Positions 1 through 8,548 of a DNA stretch of 22,916 nt are shown here, in pieces; within the stretch, counting starts at the first letter, position 1; the number at the start of each line of letters is the position of its first letter. The notes under the pieces were generated by a model that worked only from the letters and a program-made list of their open reading frames with translations, made no database searches and was not told the DNA's origin. Origin of the DNA: Candidatus Bathycorpusculum sp. (GTDB taxonomy: Archaea > Thermoproteota > Bathyarchaeia > Bathyarchaeales > Bathycorpusculaceae); the NCBI GenBank assembly GCA_009779045.1, contig WREZ01000001.1:1-22916 (forward strand). Reading direction: 5' to 3'. The translations under genes and the position numbers were made by a program.

Positions 1-32
1 GTTTAAAAAAGGAATTTTGAAGAAAAGAAGGG

Positions 33-278
33 TTATAGTAACCATTTGAGCGGTATGTCTTGGAAGGCGCCATTAGGTAATGTGCGTCGGATGGTAATTG
101 GCAGGATTGCTGCTTCCATCTCTCTTAATGCTATATCAATTGGGTTAGAAATGGTTTCGTCAACGTCGACGAGAATTGGTGCGCCCATGCTAATTTGTAG
201 AGCTCTTGCACCAACAATTCGAGCTTTCTCAAAACGAGTTACTTTTGGGGGTCCTACAGTTATTTTATTGTCAGACAT
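33..278 (-). CDS. rpoK: DNA-directed RNA polymerase subunit Rpo6 (RpoK)
   Basis: Small archaeal RNA polymerase subunit, homologue of eukaryotic Rpb6 and bacterial omega, which helps assemble and stabilise the enzyme around the largest subunit. The 81-residue product carries the family signature [20 protein letters not shown] at residues 14-33, then the conserved P-I-x-I-A-x-x-E stretch and an [10 protein letters not shown] segment near the C-terminus. Length is normal for archaeal RpoK. The reading frame stays open further upstream, but that extension lies inside the chaperonin gene in another frame. The ATG at 278 is chosen because MSDNK begins the family-like protein and a GGAG motif lies 9 nt before it. 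It starts 1 nt after the thermosome stop, so the two are probably cotranscribed and translationally coupled. Identity is very likely. Confidence 0.95.
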   Translation of the reverse strand: MSDNKITVGPPKVTRFEKARIVGARALQISMGAPILVDVDETISNPIDIALREMEAAILPITIRRTLPNGAFQDIPLKWLL

Positions 279-279
279 T

Positions 280-1962
280 TTAATACTCTCCAATACCTGG
301 ATATCCGCCCATACCACCACCCATACCGCCAGGCATTCCTCCGGGTGGCGCTTGAGGCATTTTGTTTTTACCTGAGGCGATAACATCATCAATTTTTAGT
401 ATCAATGAGGCTGCTTCATAGGCTGATTTGATAATTTGGCGTTTAACTGCTACGGGTTCATACACATTCATTTTAGTCATGTCTTGAACTTTACCGCTGT
501 TTACGTCTATACCTGCCCATGTTTCTCTTTTTTCATGTCTATATCGCAATTCAGACAGTATGTCAATTGGGTCTAAACCGGCATTTTCTGATAATGTTAC
601 TGTGATAGATTCTAATGCTTCAGCAAAGGCCAGTATGGCAAGTTGTTCTCTGCCAGATATTGTTTGTGCGTATGTTTTAAGACTATTGGCCATTTCCATT
701 TCTGATGCGCTTCCGCCAGCAACCACTTTTGGGTCTACAATGAGGTCGCGTATGACACAGAGAGCGTCATGTATGGAGCGTTCAGCTTCGTTGTTTAAAC
801 GTTCAGTTCCACCGCGAATTAGAATGGTGACGGCTTTAGGATTAGTACAACCTTCTATGAAAGTCATTTTATCGTCACCTATTTTGCGTTCTTCAACTAA
901 TGCAGCGTAACCTAAATTACTAGTAGAAAGATCATTTATGTTAGAGCTTATTTTTCCACCTATAGCGCGTGCAAGTTTTTCCATATCAGATTTTTTAGCA
1001 CGTCTAATTGCAATTATACCTTTTTGGGCAAGGAAATGTTGTGCTATATCATCTATGCCCTTTTGGCAGATAACAACATTTGCGCCTGTGGCAACGATTT
1101 TGTCAACCATGTCACGGAGCATATCTTCTTCTTCTTGAAGAAAAGCTGCAATGTTAGCTGGGTCATCTATGTTGAGTTTTGAATCGAATTCTGGTTTATC
1201 ATTTTCTATGGAGGTATCTATTAGGATTATTTTTGCGTTTTTAACATGTTTAGGCATGCCTGAATGGACTATTTCTTTGTCAATTACTATGCCGTTTACA
1301 AGTTTTGTATCGCTAAGTGATTCGCCAGTTTTCTTTTCCACTTTAACGTCGTCAATATCAGCTTTGTATGTGCCATCAGGCTGTTTTTCCATAACTTCAA
1401 GCATTGCTTGGATAACTATGTCACTTAGGTATTCTTTGTGGTCAGCGACAAGTTTGCTTGCCATGGTGGTTATAGCGGTTTTCTTTAGAAAATCTTTAGA
1501 TTTTGAGAAGTCAAAGTGTAGAGCGATTTTTTCAAGGGTTTCAAGAGCTTTTTCTGAAGCTTTTTTGTAACCATCAATTATAACTGTTGGGTGAATGTTT
1601 TTGTCTATGAGACTTTCGGCGTGTCCTAAAAGTTCGCCAGTAATAATAACAGCAGAGGTTGTTCCATCGCCTACTTCGTTATCTTGGGTTTTGGCGACCT
1701 CTACGAGCATTTTTGCTGCTGGATGTTGAATGTCCATTTCGTCAAGAATGGTGCGTCCATCGCTTGTAACGGTTATATCTCCAAAGTTGTCAACAAGGAG
1801 TTTGTCCATACCTTTGGGGCCAAAAGCGTTTTTTATGCTTTCGGCAACAATTTTGGCTGCAGTAATATTGTTGTGTTGAGCGTCTCTTCCGCGAGAACGG
1901 TTTGCTCCTTCTTTTAAGACAAGTACTGGTACACCGCCAGCTTGTGTAGGTAATGTTGACAA
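280..1962 (-). CDS. Thermosome (group II chaperonin) subunit
   Basis: ATP-dependent cytosolic group II chaperonin subunit that forms a double ring and folds proteins. The 560-residue length is typical. Visible family marks are [14 protein letters not shown] near residue 46, ITVTSDG near 63, the nucleotide-binding GDGTT at 98-102, the conserved [10 protein letters not shown] stretch in the C-terminal equatorial domain, and a flexible Gly/Met-rich tail ([13 protein letters not shown]) ending in GEY. The start is TTG at 1962: the first internal Met is about 50 residues in, inside conserved sequence, and AGAGGTT lies about 9 nt upstream of the TTG. A TATA-like element sits about 50 bp upstream. 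The next gene, rpoK, follows after 1 nt. Other subunits of the family may lie elsewhere in the genome, so alpha/beta type is not assigned. Confidence 0.96.
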   Translation of the reverse strand: MSTLPTQAGGVPVLVLKEGANRSRGRDAQHNNITAAKIVAESIKNAFGPKGMDKLLVDNFGDITVTSDGRTILDEMDIQHPAAKMLVEVAKTQDNEVGDGTTSAVIITGELLGHAESLIDKNIHPTVIIDGYKKASEKALETLEKIALHFDFSKSKDFLKKTAITTMASKLVADHKEYLSDIVIQAMLEVMEKQPDGTYKADIDDVKVEKKTGESLSDTKLVNGIVIDKEIVHSGMPKHVKNAKIILIDTSIENDKPEFDSKLNIDDPANIAAFLQEEEDMLRDMVDKIVATGANVVICQKGIDDIAQHFLAQKGIIAIRRAKKSDMEKLARAIGGKISSNINDLSTSNLGYAALVEERKIGDDKMTFIEGCTNPKAVTILIRGGTERLNNEAERSIHDALCVIRDLIVDPKVVAGGSASEMEMANSLKTYAQTISGREQLAILAFAEALESITVTLSENAGLDPIDILSELRYRHEKRETWAGIDVNSGKVQDMTKMNVYEPVAVKRQIIKSAYEAASLILKIDDVIASGKNKMPQAPPGGMPGGMGGGMGGYPGIGEY

Positions 1963-2009
1963 ATCAAGTAAACCTCTTTAATTCGAGCAAGAAGAGAACG
2001 TCATTAACA

Positions 2010-2024
2010 ATATAAATTTTTCTA
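2010..2024 (-). promoter_or_regulatory. Putative promoter (TATA box with BRE-like purines) of the thermosome-rpoK operon
   Basis: On the minus strand this reads TAGAAAAATTTATATT: an A-rich BRE-like stretch followed by TTTATAT. A start site about 25 nt downstream would fall near 1990, leaving a leader of about 28 nt that contains the AGAGGT ribosome-binding site. Recognised by pattern only. Confidence 0.5.
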
Positions 2025-2107
2025 GCAATATTAAAACAGAAAAAAGCCGCTTGTAGAAGGTTTATTGGTGTGTTTGTTAAAATTTTTTGTTGTTGGAAAG
2101 TTTGTTT

Positions 2108-2611
2108 TTAGTATACTGAGATTTTTGTGACTTTTGGGATTTTTAGGATTTGGGGGATTAGTTCGCCTGGGATTTTGCATTCTGCGATTATTATTAGTTT
2201 TGGTTCGGGTGATAGTTCAGGGTCGTCTACGATTGCTTGGCGTATGCTTAGGCCTGCGTTGTTTAGTATGGTGGCTGTGTTAGATAGTATGCCGTGGGCT
2301 TTTGCGTCGGTGACTGTTATTTCGATTACGCCTAGGTTTAGGTGTTTTGCTATTTCTTTTAGTGAGTGGCCTGCGGGTCGGATTTCTTGGAAGATTAGTT
2401 TTAGTTTTTGGTTTTCGGTTATGGCGTTTAGGGTTTCGGTTACGGTGCGTCGGTCTACTTCTGCGGCGCGGGCTATTCGTATGGGGGGGATTTCGATTTG
2501 GTTTAGGTATATTTTGTTGTTTTTTATGCTTAAACCGTTTTCAACTAGGACGCGGGTTACTTTTAGTCTTTCGGGGTAGTCGTTGAAGTGTGTTTTTATT
2601 ATGTTCCACAT
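2108..2611 (-). CDS. TrpY-like transcriptional regulator (HTH plus ACT domain)
   Basis: Predicted amino-acid-responsive transcription regulator. From the ATG at 2611 the product has 167 residues: an N-terminal region, a helix-turn-helix around residues 40-65 (PPIRIARAAEVDRRTVTETL) and a C-terminal ACT-type ligand-binding domain at about 94-167 (VIEITVTDAKAHGILSNTA ... TKISVY). This architecture matches the archaeal 'predicted regulator of amino acid metabolism with ACT domain' group and resembles TrpY of Methanothermobacter. The frame is open to 2698, but those extra 29 codons run through the GTAC boxes and a TATA-like element, so the internal MWNII start is preferred. It is divergent from trpB2 and shares a 150-bp promoter region with it. 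Tryptophan as the effector is inferred from the neighbour and the TGTACA boxes. The coding strand is A/C-rich, like trpB2. Confidence 0.8.
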   Translation of the reverse strand: MWNIIKTHFNDYPERLKVTRVLVENGLSIKNNKIYLNQIEIPPIRIARAAEVDRRTVTETLNAITENQKLKLIFQEIRPAGHSLKEIAKHLNLGVIEITVTDAKAHGILSNTATILNNAGLSIRQAIVDDPELSPEPKLIIIAECKIPGELIPQILKIPKVTKISVY

Positions 2612-2640
2612 GCTGTTTTCAGGTATGTTTTTGTGTGTTT

Positions 2641-2653
2641 GAGTATAAAAAGG
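2641..2653 (-). promoter_or_regulatory. Putative TATA box of the TrpY-like regulator
   Basis: The minus strand reads CCTTTTTATACTC. A start about 25 nt downstream falls near 2622, just ahead of the preferred ATG at 2611, giving a very short leader. This supports the shorter protein. Pattern only. Confidence 0.4.
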
Positions 2654-2681
2654 TGTTGTAGTCACAGGTTCTGGTGTTTTA

Positions 2682-2707
2682 TGTACATTTTTGTACATTT
2701 ATGTACT
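2682..2707. promoter_or_regulatory. Three TRP-box-like operators (TGTACA) with 10-bp period
   Basis: Three GTAC-centred boxes lie at 2682-2687 (TGTACA), 2692-2697 (TGTACA) and 2702-2707 (TGTACT), each exactly 10 bp from the next, so all face one side of the helix. They sit in the divergent promoter between the HTH-ACT regulator and trpB2, ending 4 bp before the trpB2 TATA-like element. TGTACA is the known TRP-box consensus bound by TrpY in Methanothermobacter thermautotrophicus, where TrpY also controls trpB2. Their function here is inferred from sequence and context. Confidence 0.75.
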
Positions 2708-2710
2708 TAA

Positions 2711-2721
2711 TGTTTAAATAA
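2711..2721 (+). promoter_or_regulatory. Putative TATA box of trpB2
   Basis: TGTTTAAATAAAAGG contains a TATA-like TTTAAATAAA. A start site near 2740 would leave a leader of about 20 nt holding AAGGAAAG before the ATG at 2760. The element directly abuts the third GTAC box, so a protein bound there could touch or block TBP/TFB. Confidence 0.5.
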
Positions 2722-2759
2722 AAGGTTACAAACCACAATCATAAGGAAAGAAAAAGACG

Positions 2760-4181
2760 ATGCCAATAACTAAAAAAATCTTATTAAAAGAAGAAGACAT
2801 ACCAAAACAATGGTACAATATAACACCAGACCTCCCACATCCACTCCCACCATTTATCGACCCTAAAACAAAAGAACCAGGTGTCGGCATAGTTCCACAA
2901 ATTTTTCCTAAAGAAATTATCAATCAAGAAATTAGTCAAGAACGTTGGATAAACATTCCAGAAGAAGTACGCGAAATTTACCGCATATGGAGACCCTCCC
3001 CACTCTTTAGAGCTACAGGACTTGAAAAAGCATTAAAAACTCCAGCAAAAATCTACTACAAATACGAGGGAACAAGCCCCGCGGGCAGTCATAAAACAAA
3101 CAGCTCCGTACCACAAATCTACTACAACATGAAAGAAGGCATAGAACGCGTCACTACTGAAACAGGCGCAGGCCAATGGGGCTCAGCACTCGCATTTGCA
3201 GCTTCCATGTTCGGAGTTCAGGCAACCGTTTACATGGTAAAATCCAGTTATGAACAAAAACCATACCGCAAAATGATGATGAACACTTTTGGCGCAGAAG
3301 TTTTTGCAAGCCCCAGCAAACAAACAGCTGCGGGAAGAAAAATTTTAGAAGAAGACCCAGATAACAGCGGTGCGTTAGGCACAGCAATTAGCGAAGCAGT
3401 CGAAGACGCCTTAGAAAGTGGTAAAACAGGCAAAAAAGCCAACTATACCATTGGAAGCGTCTTCAACCACGTATGCTTACATCAAACAGTGGAAGGCTTA
3501 GAAGTAAAAAAACAACTTGAAACAGTTGACGACTACCCAGACGCCATATACGGCTGCATAGGCGGAGGCAGTAGCTTCTCAGGAATAATTTGGCCATTCT
3601 ATCATGATCGCATAGCAAAAAAAGCACCAAAAGAAACTAAACTAATCGCAATAGAACCAACCGCTTGCCCAAAAGTAACAAAAGGCGAATACACATACGA
3701 TCACGGAGACACCGCAAAACTAACACCACTTGTCCCCATGCACACCCTAGGACACGACTTTATGCCAGCACCAATACACGCAGGTGGACTACGCTACCAC
3801 GGCATCGCACCAACAATCAGCGTTCTAGCACAAGAAAAACAAATCAACACATTTGCCGTAAACCAAGTTGAAGCATTCAACGCCGCTAAAATATTCAGCC
3901 AAAGCGAAGGCATAATCCCATCACCAGAATCAACACATGCAATAAAAGCTGTAATCGATGAAGCACACAAATGCAAAGAAACAAACGAAACAAAAACATT
4001 ACTATTCATACTAACAGGACACGGCTTCTTTGACATGTCAGCCTATGGCGAATACTTCAACGGAAACCTACAACCATACGAATACCCTACAGAAAAAGTC
4101 GCTGAATCCATAGAAAAACTACAAAAGCTATACCCATGGCTCAAAGACGCGCAAAAAAAATACATACAAAACAAACCATAA
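2760..4181 (+). CDS. trpB2: Tryptophan synthase beta chain, TrpB2 type
   Basis: PLP-dependent enzyme joining indole to serine, or to O-phosphoserine in some TrpB2 enzymes, to form tryptophan. The 473-residue length and the long N-terminal segment ([14 protein letters not shown], near residue 24) mark the TrpB2 rather than the roughly 400-residue TrpB1 class. The PLP lysine is K112 in [13 protein letters not shown], a second conserved block is [12 protein letters not shown], and the phosphate-binding loop is [11 protein letters not shown]. No trpA or other trp gene is adjacent, so it stands alone, as trpB2 often does. An AAGGAAAG ribosome-binding site precedes the ATG. The divergent HTH-ACT gene and the TGTACA boxes in the promoter suggest tryptophan-responsive control. 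Coding strand is A/C-rich. Family assignment is very secure; substrate preference is not determined. Confidence 0.95.
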   Translation: MPITKKILLKEEDIPKQWYNITPDLPHPLPPFIDPKTKEPGVGIVPQIFPKEIINQEISQERWINIPEEVREIYRIWRPSPLFRATGLEKALKTPAKIYYKYEGTSPAGSHKTNSSVPQIYYNMKEGIERVTTETGAGQWGSALAFAASMFGVQATVYMVKSSYEQKPYRKMMMNTFGAEVFASPSKQTAAGRKILEEDPDNSGALGTAISEAVEDALESGKTGKKANYTIGSVFNHVCLHQTVEGLEVKKQLETVDDYPDAIYGCIGGGSSFSGIIWPFYHDRIAKKAPKETKLIAIEPTACPKVTKGEYTYDHGDTAKLTPLVPMHTLGHDFMPAPIHAGGLRYHGIAPTISVLAQEKQINTFAVNQVEAFNAAKIFSQSEGIIPSPESTHAIKAVIDEAHKCKETNETKTLLFILTGHGFFDMSAYGEYFNGNLQPYEYPTEKVAESIEKLQKLYPWLKDAQKKYIQNKP

Positions 4182-4240
4182 ACACCAAAACTTTTCTCCA
4201 ACATTATTTTTTCACACCCAAATATTTTGTGGTTAATTTT

Positions 4241-5377
4241 ATGTCAGAAAATAAACCGGTCAAGGTTAAAACTATAGGGTTTATTGTAAATCCGATTGCA
4301 GGCATGGGAGGAGCCATCGGGTTAAAAGGTACAGATGGAAAGGCCATTCTTGACAAAGCTATTGCGCTTGGTGTGAAGTCTATAGCGTCAGTAAGAGCAG
4401 AGGCGTTCCTTTCAGAACTTGCACCATTTAAACACTGTATTTGTCTATTTGTTGGTGCTGGAGATATGGGGGAAGTTGCAGCAAAAAATCAAGGGTATCA
4501 TTACACGGTTATTGGGGAAAAACATCAGCAAACAAGTTCAGAAGATACTAAGAGTATAGCTAAAAGTATGGTTGAGGCGAATGTGGATTTGTTGGTTTTT
4601 TGTGGTGGTGATGGTACGGCTAGGGATCTTTTAAGGGTTGTTAATACAAAGTTGCCAGTGTTGGGGATGCCTACGGGTGTTAAAATGCATAGTGCTGTTT
4701 TTGCGGTTAATCCAAGGGCTGCAGCAGTGGTGGTTTACAAGTTTTTGTTAGATGAGTTGCCGGTGCGGGAAATGGAGGTTATGGATGTAGATGAGCAGGC
4801 TTTTCGTGAGGGACGTTTGTCAGCGGGTCTTTATGGGTATATGTTAAGTCCTTATGAGCCGCATTTAATTCAAGTAAGTAAATTGGCAAGTCCAGTATCT
4901 GAGGATGAAGTGCGTAATCAGGCGGCTATTGCTGTTTATGTTATTGAGAGCATGCAGCCAGAAACACTTTACATAATGGGTCCAGGAACCACCACGCGTA
5001 CTATAAGTGACTTGTTAGATCAACCGAAAACTCTTCTAGGTGTTGATTTATTTGTTAATAGACAATTAGTTGAGAAGGATGTTAATGAAGAACAGATTCT
5101 TCGAATGTTAAAAAATGGTAAACCGGTAAAGATCATTGTAACGTTGATTGGTGGTCAAGGGTTTATTTTTGGCAGGGGTAATCAACAAATTAGTTCAAAA
5201 GTTATTTGGAAAGTAGGTTTAGACAATATCATTGTGGTTGCTACAGAGAGTAAAGTGCAAGGTCTTAATAGTCTTAAAGTTGACACAGGAGATCCTGTAT
5301 TAGATACAATGTTTAAAGCTCGAAAAGTCCAAGTGCTTGTAGATTACAGTCGATGGAAAGAAATAAGCATTAAATAA
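4241..5377 (+). CDS. ATP-NAD kinase-like protein (COG3199/AcoX type)
   Basis: Member of the NAD kinase/diacylglycerol kinase superfamily, group COG3199, predicted to phosphorylate NAD or a related substrate with ATP or polyphosphate. The 378-residue product begins with a nucleotide-fold strand and glycine-rich NPIAGMGGAIGLKGTDG, has the diagnostic GGDGTARD at residues 122-129, then PVLGMPTGVKMHSAVFAVNPRAA, typical of this subgroup rather than of short NadK proteins. A later GPGTTT motif is also characteristic. The frame is open back to 4136 inside trpB2; the ATG at 4241 is chosen because MSENKPVKVKTIGFIVNP begins the conserved domain. There is no strong ribosome-binding site. It follows trpB2 by 59 nt but shows the opposite strand composition (G/T-rich), so an operon is uncertain. 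The precise substrate is unproven. Confidence 0.85.
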   Translation: MSENKPVKVKTIGFIVNPIAGMGGAIGLKGTDGKAILDKAIALGVKSIASVRAEAFLSELAPFKHCICLFVGAGDMGEVAAKNQGYHYTVIGEKHQQTSSEDTKSIAKSMVEANVDLLVFCGGDGTARDLLRVVNTKLPVLGMPTGVKMHSAVFAVNPRAAAVVVYKFLLDELPVREMEVMDVDEQAFREGRLSAGLYGYMLSPYEPHLIQVSKLASPVSEDEVRNQAAIAVYVIESMQPETLYIMGPGTTTRTISDLLDQPKTLLGVDLFVNRQLVEKDVNEEQILRMLKNGKPVKIIVTLIGGQGFIFGRGNQQISSKVIWKVGLDNIIVVATESKVQGLNSLKVDTGDPVLDTMFKARKVQVLVDYSRWKEISIK

Positions 5378-5420
5378 AATTGTTCTTAAAAATAAGAGGG
5401 AAAAAGAAGGTTATGTTTTG

Positions 5421-6587
5421 TTAGGGGTCTAAGGCTTTGCTTAGAATGCTGGCTTTGTCGCATTGTTCCCATGGGAGGTCTATGTCGTCTCTGCCAAAGT
5501 GTCCAAATGCTGCGGTTTTCTTATAGATAGGTCTTAGTAAGTTGAGTTGGTTAATTATTGCGCGGGGACGCATGTCAAAGTTTTTCATTACTAACTCAAG
5601 GATTTGTGGGTCTGGGATTTTGCCTGTTCCATAGGTGTTGACTAATACTGATATTGGTTGTGCTACACCTATAGCGTAGCTGATTTGGACCTCACATTGT
5701 TCTGCTAGGCCTGCTGCGACAATGTTTTTTGCTATGTAGCGTGCCATGTAGCAGCCGCTACGATCAACTTTGGATGGGTCTTTTCCGCTAAAACATCCAC
5801 CGCCATGACTTCCTATGCCGCCATAAGTGTCGACAATGATTTTTCGGCCGGTTAGTCCTGAGTCGGCTAAAGTGCCACCGATAACAAATCTGCCGGTGCC
5901 GTTGATTACGTATTTAATGTCTTCAGGTATCAAGTTTGCAGGGATAACATGTTTGATTACTTTCTCGATTATTTGTTGTTTTAAAACGGAGTCTTCGACA
6001 GAACCGTTATTTTGAGCTGCGATGACAACGGTTTTAACACATTTTGGTTTTCCATCATCGTATTGGATAGTAACCTGAGCCTTGCAGTCTGGACGCAGGT
6101 AAGGCATTTCGCCGTTTTTACGTACTTCTGCTAGTCGTTTAACAAGTTTATGAGATAACAAAATTGGCAAAGGCATAAGTTCTTTTGTTTCATTGGAAGC
6201 AAAACCAAAAACCATACCTTGATCACCTGCACCCTGTTCATGTTCATTTGATTCATCAACACCCATGGCAATATCGGGTGACTGTTCAGTTAATGAAACA
6301 AAAATACCACAAGTTTCAGAGTCAAGACCGTCTTTGGCATTATCAAAACCAATTTCTTTCAAAGTTTGACGAACAATTGCCGGAATATTTACAGATACAC
6401 CAGTAGTAATTTGACCGGTAATCATTAATGTTCCTTGCATAACAATTGTTTCACAGTCAACTCTTGCCTTAGGATCTTTTGCAAGTATTGCATCTAAAAC
6501 GCTGTCAGAAACCTGATCAGCCACTTTATCAGGATGACCTTCACCGACAGATTCAGAGGTAAACAAATATTTTCCATCTATTTTCAT
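5421..6587 (-). CDS. metK: S-adenosylmethionine synthetase, bacterial/eukaryotic type
   Basis: Makes S-adenosylmethionine from methionine and ATP. The 388-residue product matches the bacterial MetK family along its length: [19 protein letters not shown] near the N-terminus, [12 protein letters not shown], the glycine-rich ATP loop [40 protein letters not shown], and the C-terminal FGHFGRDD. Most archaea instead use the distinct archaeal MAT (COG1812), so this gene points to an old transfer from bacteria. A TTG directly precedes the ATG at 6587; the ATG is preferred, with AGGG about 6 nt upstream. The gene converges with the NAD kinase-like gene. The + strand is G/T-rich over the 3' two thirds of the gene and A/C-rich over the 5' third, switching near 6120-6180. 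Function is very likely intact. Confidence 0.95.
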   Translation of the reverse strand: MKIDGKYLFTSESVGEGHPDKVADQVSDSVLDAILAKDPKARVDCETIVMQGTLMITGQITTGVSVNIPAIVRQTLKEIGFDNAKDGLDSETCGIFVSLTEQSPDIAMGVDESNEHEQGAGDQGMVFGFASNETKELMPLPILLSHKLVKRLAEVRKNGEMPYLRPDCKAQVTIQYDDGKPKCVKTVVIAAQNNGSVEDSVLKQQIIEKVIKHVIPANLIPEDIKYVINGTGRFVIGGTLADSGLTGRKIIVDTYGGIGSHGGGCFSGKDPSKVDRSGCYMARYIAKNIVAAGLAEQCEVQISYAIGVAQPISVLVNTYGTGKIPDPQILELVMKNFDMRPRAIINQLNLLRPIYKKTAAFGHFGRDDIDLPWEQCDKASILSKALDP

Positions 6588-6986
6588 CAAGAACCCTTCA
6601 TCACTAGGAATAAGGGATAGTTAATTATGCATTTTCTTAAAAGCCTTTCTGAAAAACACAACTAAAAAATACACATCAAACTATTTACACATAAAACCAA
6701 TACCACATTAAACTTGACACCTCACCGTCAAGACATTACAAAACCAGTCACACATACACCAACAACCAACTTTAAGCATCAACACCCATTTACATGATTT
6801 AAACAAAACAAACTAACCAAATAACTAATAATTTGACGCGTGATACACCATAATAAAAACACGTAATACCTGACAAAAACAGTTATAACCCAAAGAGAAC
6901 GCGTTTGTTAAAAAATACATAACCTATAGCTTTTTTAATGTGTAAATTTTCAATAATTATAAAACTCTTAAAGTGTAGGTGGGAAA
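6588..6986. other. 399-bp divergent intergenic region between metK and the DUF4443-like gene
   Basis: No credible gene is seen on either strand. The + strand is extremely A/C-rich: by hand count only 28 of the 120 bases at 6661-6780 are G or T. It holds a perfect 6-bp inverted repeat at 6713-6732. TATA-like candidates are TTAAAAAATACATA at about 6909-6922 for the plus-strand gene and a weak CTTTTAAG at about 6637-6646 for metK. The space is larger than two archaeal promoters need. A small RNA or long metK leader cannot be excluded. Confidence 0.5.
6713..6732. repeat. Perfect inverted repeat CTTGAC-N8-GTCAAG
   Basis: CTTGAC at 6713-6718 and GTCAAG at 6727-6732 flank the 8-nt loop ACCTCACC. 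On the minus strand, the metK sense strand, the loop reads GGTGAGGT. It lies about 125 bp upstream of the metK start. It could be an operator or an RNA hairpin; nothing else supports a role. Confidence 0.45.
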
Positions 6987-7616
6987 ATGGCTTTAACGCT
7001 TAAAAAATTTATAATTTCAACAGTTGATAAAAAAGCACCTGGACCGCCAACTACGTTTACACCATTTCATATTTTCTATGCATTAGAACAACTATCACAA
7101 GGGGCCATAGGAAGAAATAAGCTTGCAAACAAAATAGGCGTCGGAGACGGCACTATAAGAACTATAATTAATCGTTTAAAAAATGCAGAGTTAATTTTGA
7201 ACACTAAAGAAGGCTGTACATTGACAGATAGGGGACAGGAAGTGTGGCAACAGTTTGAACAAGTTTTTCCTCAGCGAGCAGAAATTCCTAAAACGGAAAT
7301 AACACCGTCTGAGTTTAACTATGGCTTTATGATTAAAGGTCGTGGGGATAAAATTGCATCAGGCATTGATCAACGTGATGCTGCAATTATTGTAGGAGCT
7401 AAACGGGCTATTGTTCTTGTCGTTAAGCAAGGAAATTTACATGTGGCATCTGTAGATCAATGTATAGAAAAAGAATACATGTCTGCTACAAAAGAAATAC
7501 GAAAAAAAATAGATCCTAAAAATGATAAAGATGTAATCGTTATTGCAGGAGCAGAAACATCGTTAAAAGCTAAAATTGGCGCATTTGCAGCAGCATGGAC
7601 TCTGCTTGACGTTTAA
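6987..7616 (+). CDS. Winged-helix regulator-like protein (DUF4443-like C-terminus)
   Basis: Archaeal protein of 209 residues with a probable N-terminal winged helix (about residues 24-85). FHIFYALEQLSQGAIGRNKL, then ANKIGVGDGTIRTIINRLKN as recognition helix, then a wing (LILNTKEGCTLTDRGQEVWQ) resemble MarR/IclR-type folds. The C-terminal half (about 105-209) contains GFMIKGRGDKIASGIDQRDAAI and a final alpha/beta segment that may bind a small ligand. The arrangement fits archaeal DUF4443 proteins, whose function is unknown. The start is well supported by AGGTGGG a few nt before the ATG. It converges with the GPN GTPase gene with only 19 nt between the stops. DNA binding is inferred; target and effector are unknown. 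Confidence 0.7.
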   Translation: MALTLKKFIISTVDKKAPGPPTTFTPFHIFYALEQLSQGAIGRNKLANKIGVGDGTIRTIINRLKNAELILNTKEGCTLTDRGQEVWQQFEQVFPQRAEIPKTEITPSEFNYGFMIKGRGDKIASGIDQRDAAIIVGAKRAIVLVVKQGNLHVASVDQCIEKEYMSATKEIRKKIDPKNDKDVIVIAGAETSLKAKIGAFAAAWTLLDV

Positions 7617-7635
7617 ACTTGTAAAAGGAGAAGAG

Positions 7636-8403
7636 TTAGGTGGTGTATTTTTCGCCGCCCATAAATATACGTTCAAGTACTGTGTTAACATTAGTCATAC
7701 CTTCATTAGTTTTAGAGGAAACAGGCATAAGTAAAAATTTCATACCTAACTGATTAATAGCCTTCATCATGTTCCGACTGAAAATACGTTTAGTTCCTTC
7801 AAGCTTTTCCTCAATGGCATCTTCAAGAGCCATAGGACTAGCTGACCAATCGGTTATCGCTTTAGCATCTTTTTTAGGAACAAGGTCATATTTTGATAAA
7901 ATATGTAATTGCGGTTGAAAGAAACGATTGTAAACTGCTGCAGACAAAAACATGTTAGAGACATAATTCAACGGATTAATAGAAAACACGGCATCAAAAA
8001 GATAAATCAACGCTTTAGGATCACGCGTAAGTTCATTTACAATATAGGGGCCACTAGCTCTAAAAGCAAACAACTCCATTTGACCAGGCGTATCTACTAA
8101 CACTAAATCAGCATTTGTTGACTCAATGTCACGAGTTAAATTCTCAACCTCATCAGCTATAAGATCAGCTGCCATAATTAACGCACCATTAGGTCCCAAA
8201 CCATACTTCTCCATTAAATTACCAACATCAACATAGTTACGTACGTCAACATCAGGAGAATAAGGTAATTTTAACGCGCCAGGATCAAGATTAACCACAG
8301 CAACATCCTGTTTTGACATTTTCAACCATTCACTCAAAGCTGCCGTAAAAAAACTTTTTCCCGAACCAGCTGTCCCAATAATAAACGCAAGAGGCATAAA
8401 CAT
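7636..8403 (-). CDS. GPN-loop GTPase
   Basis: Homodimeric GPN-loop GTPase of the family including archaeal PAB0955 and eukaryotic Gpn1-3, the latter linked to RNA polymerase assembly. In the 255-residue product the P-loop is GTAGSGKS at 10-17, NLDPGA follows at 38-43, the defining Gly-Pro-Asn is at 70-72 (GPNGALI), the G3 motif DTPGQ at 104-108, and the base-recognition motif SKYDL near 170. Length is normal. The ATG at 8403 was taken; a second ATG at 8397 (MPLAFIIGTAGSGK) fits the family equally well, and neither has a clear ribosome-binding site. The gene precedes the stop-to-stop junction with the winged-helix gene. Coding strand is G/T-rich. Confidence 0.92.
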   Translation of the reverse strand: MFMPLAFIIGTAGSGKSFFTAALSEWLKMSKQDVAVVNLDPGALKLPYSPDVDVRNYVDVGNLMEKYGLGPNGALIMAADLIADEVENLTRDIESTNADLVLVDTPGQMELFAFRASGPYIVNELTRDPKALIYLFDAVFSINPLNYVSNMFLSAAVYNRFFQPQLHILSKYDLVPKKDAKAITDWSASPMALEDAIEEKLEGTKRIFSRNMMKAINQLGMKFLLMPVSSKTNEGMTNVNTVLERIFMGGEKYTT

Positions 8404-8548
8404 TCACTACACAAACAAACACCATGAAAGTAATAATCTTTTGCTAACAACAACAACAAACAAAAAAAACACTAAAAACAAACACAACATCAACAATAAA
8501 TAGACCTTGCTAAGAAAACGCACAACATGCCATACTAAGCATGATAAC

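Noticed and set aside
560..1570. Open frames on the + strand opposite the thermosome gene
   Set aside because: They are antisense shadows of a well-conserved chaperonin and show no family features.
2347..2586. 79-residue Leu/Gly/Phe-rich frame on the + strand
   Set aside because: It is the antisense of the HTH-ACT regulator; its odd composition comes from the G/T-rich strand.
2682..2707. GTAC repeats as a CRISPR or transposon end
   Set aside because: Only three 10-bp units, no spacers, cas genes or transposase; position and sequence match regulator boxes better.
6708..6779. 23-codon cysteine-rich reading frame on the minus strand
   Set aside because: No ribosome-binding site, and its Cys/Trp/Val content simply follows the G/T-rich minus strand here.
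8525..8542. CATGC-N8-GCATG inverted repeat after the zinc-ribbon gene
   Set aside because: Five-bp arms with no T-run next to it; too weak to call a terminator.
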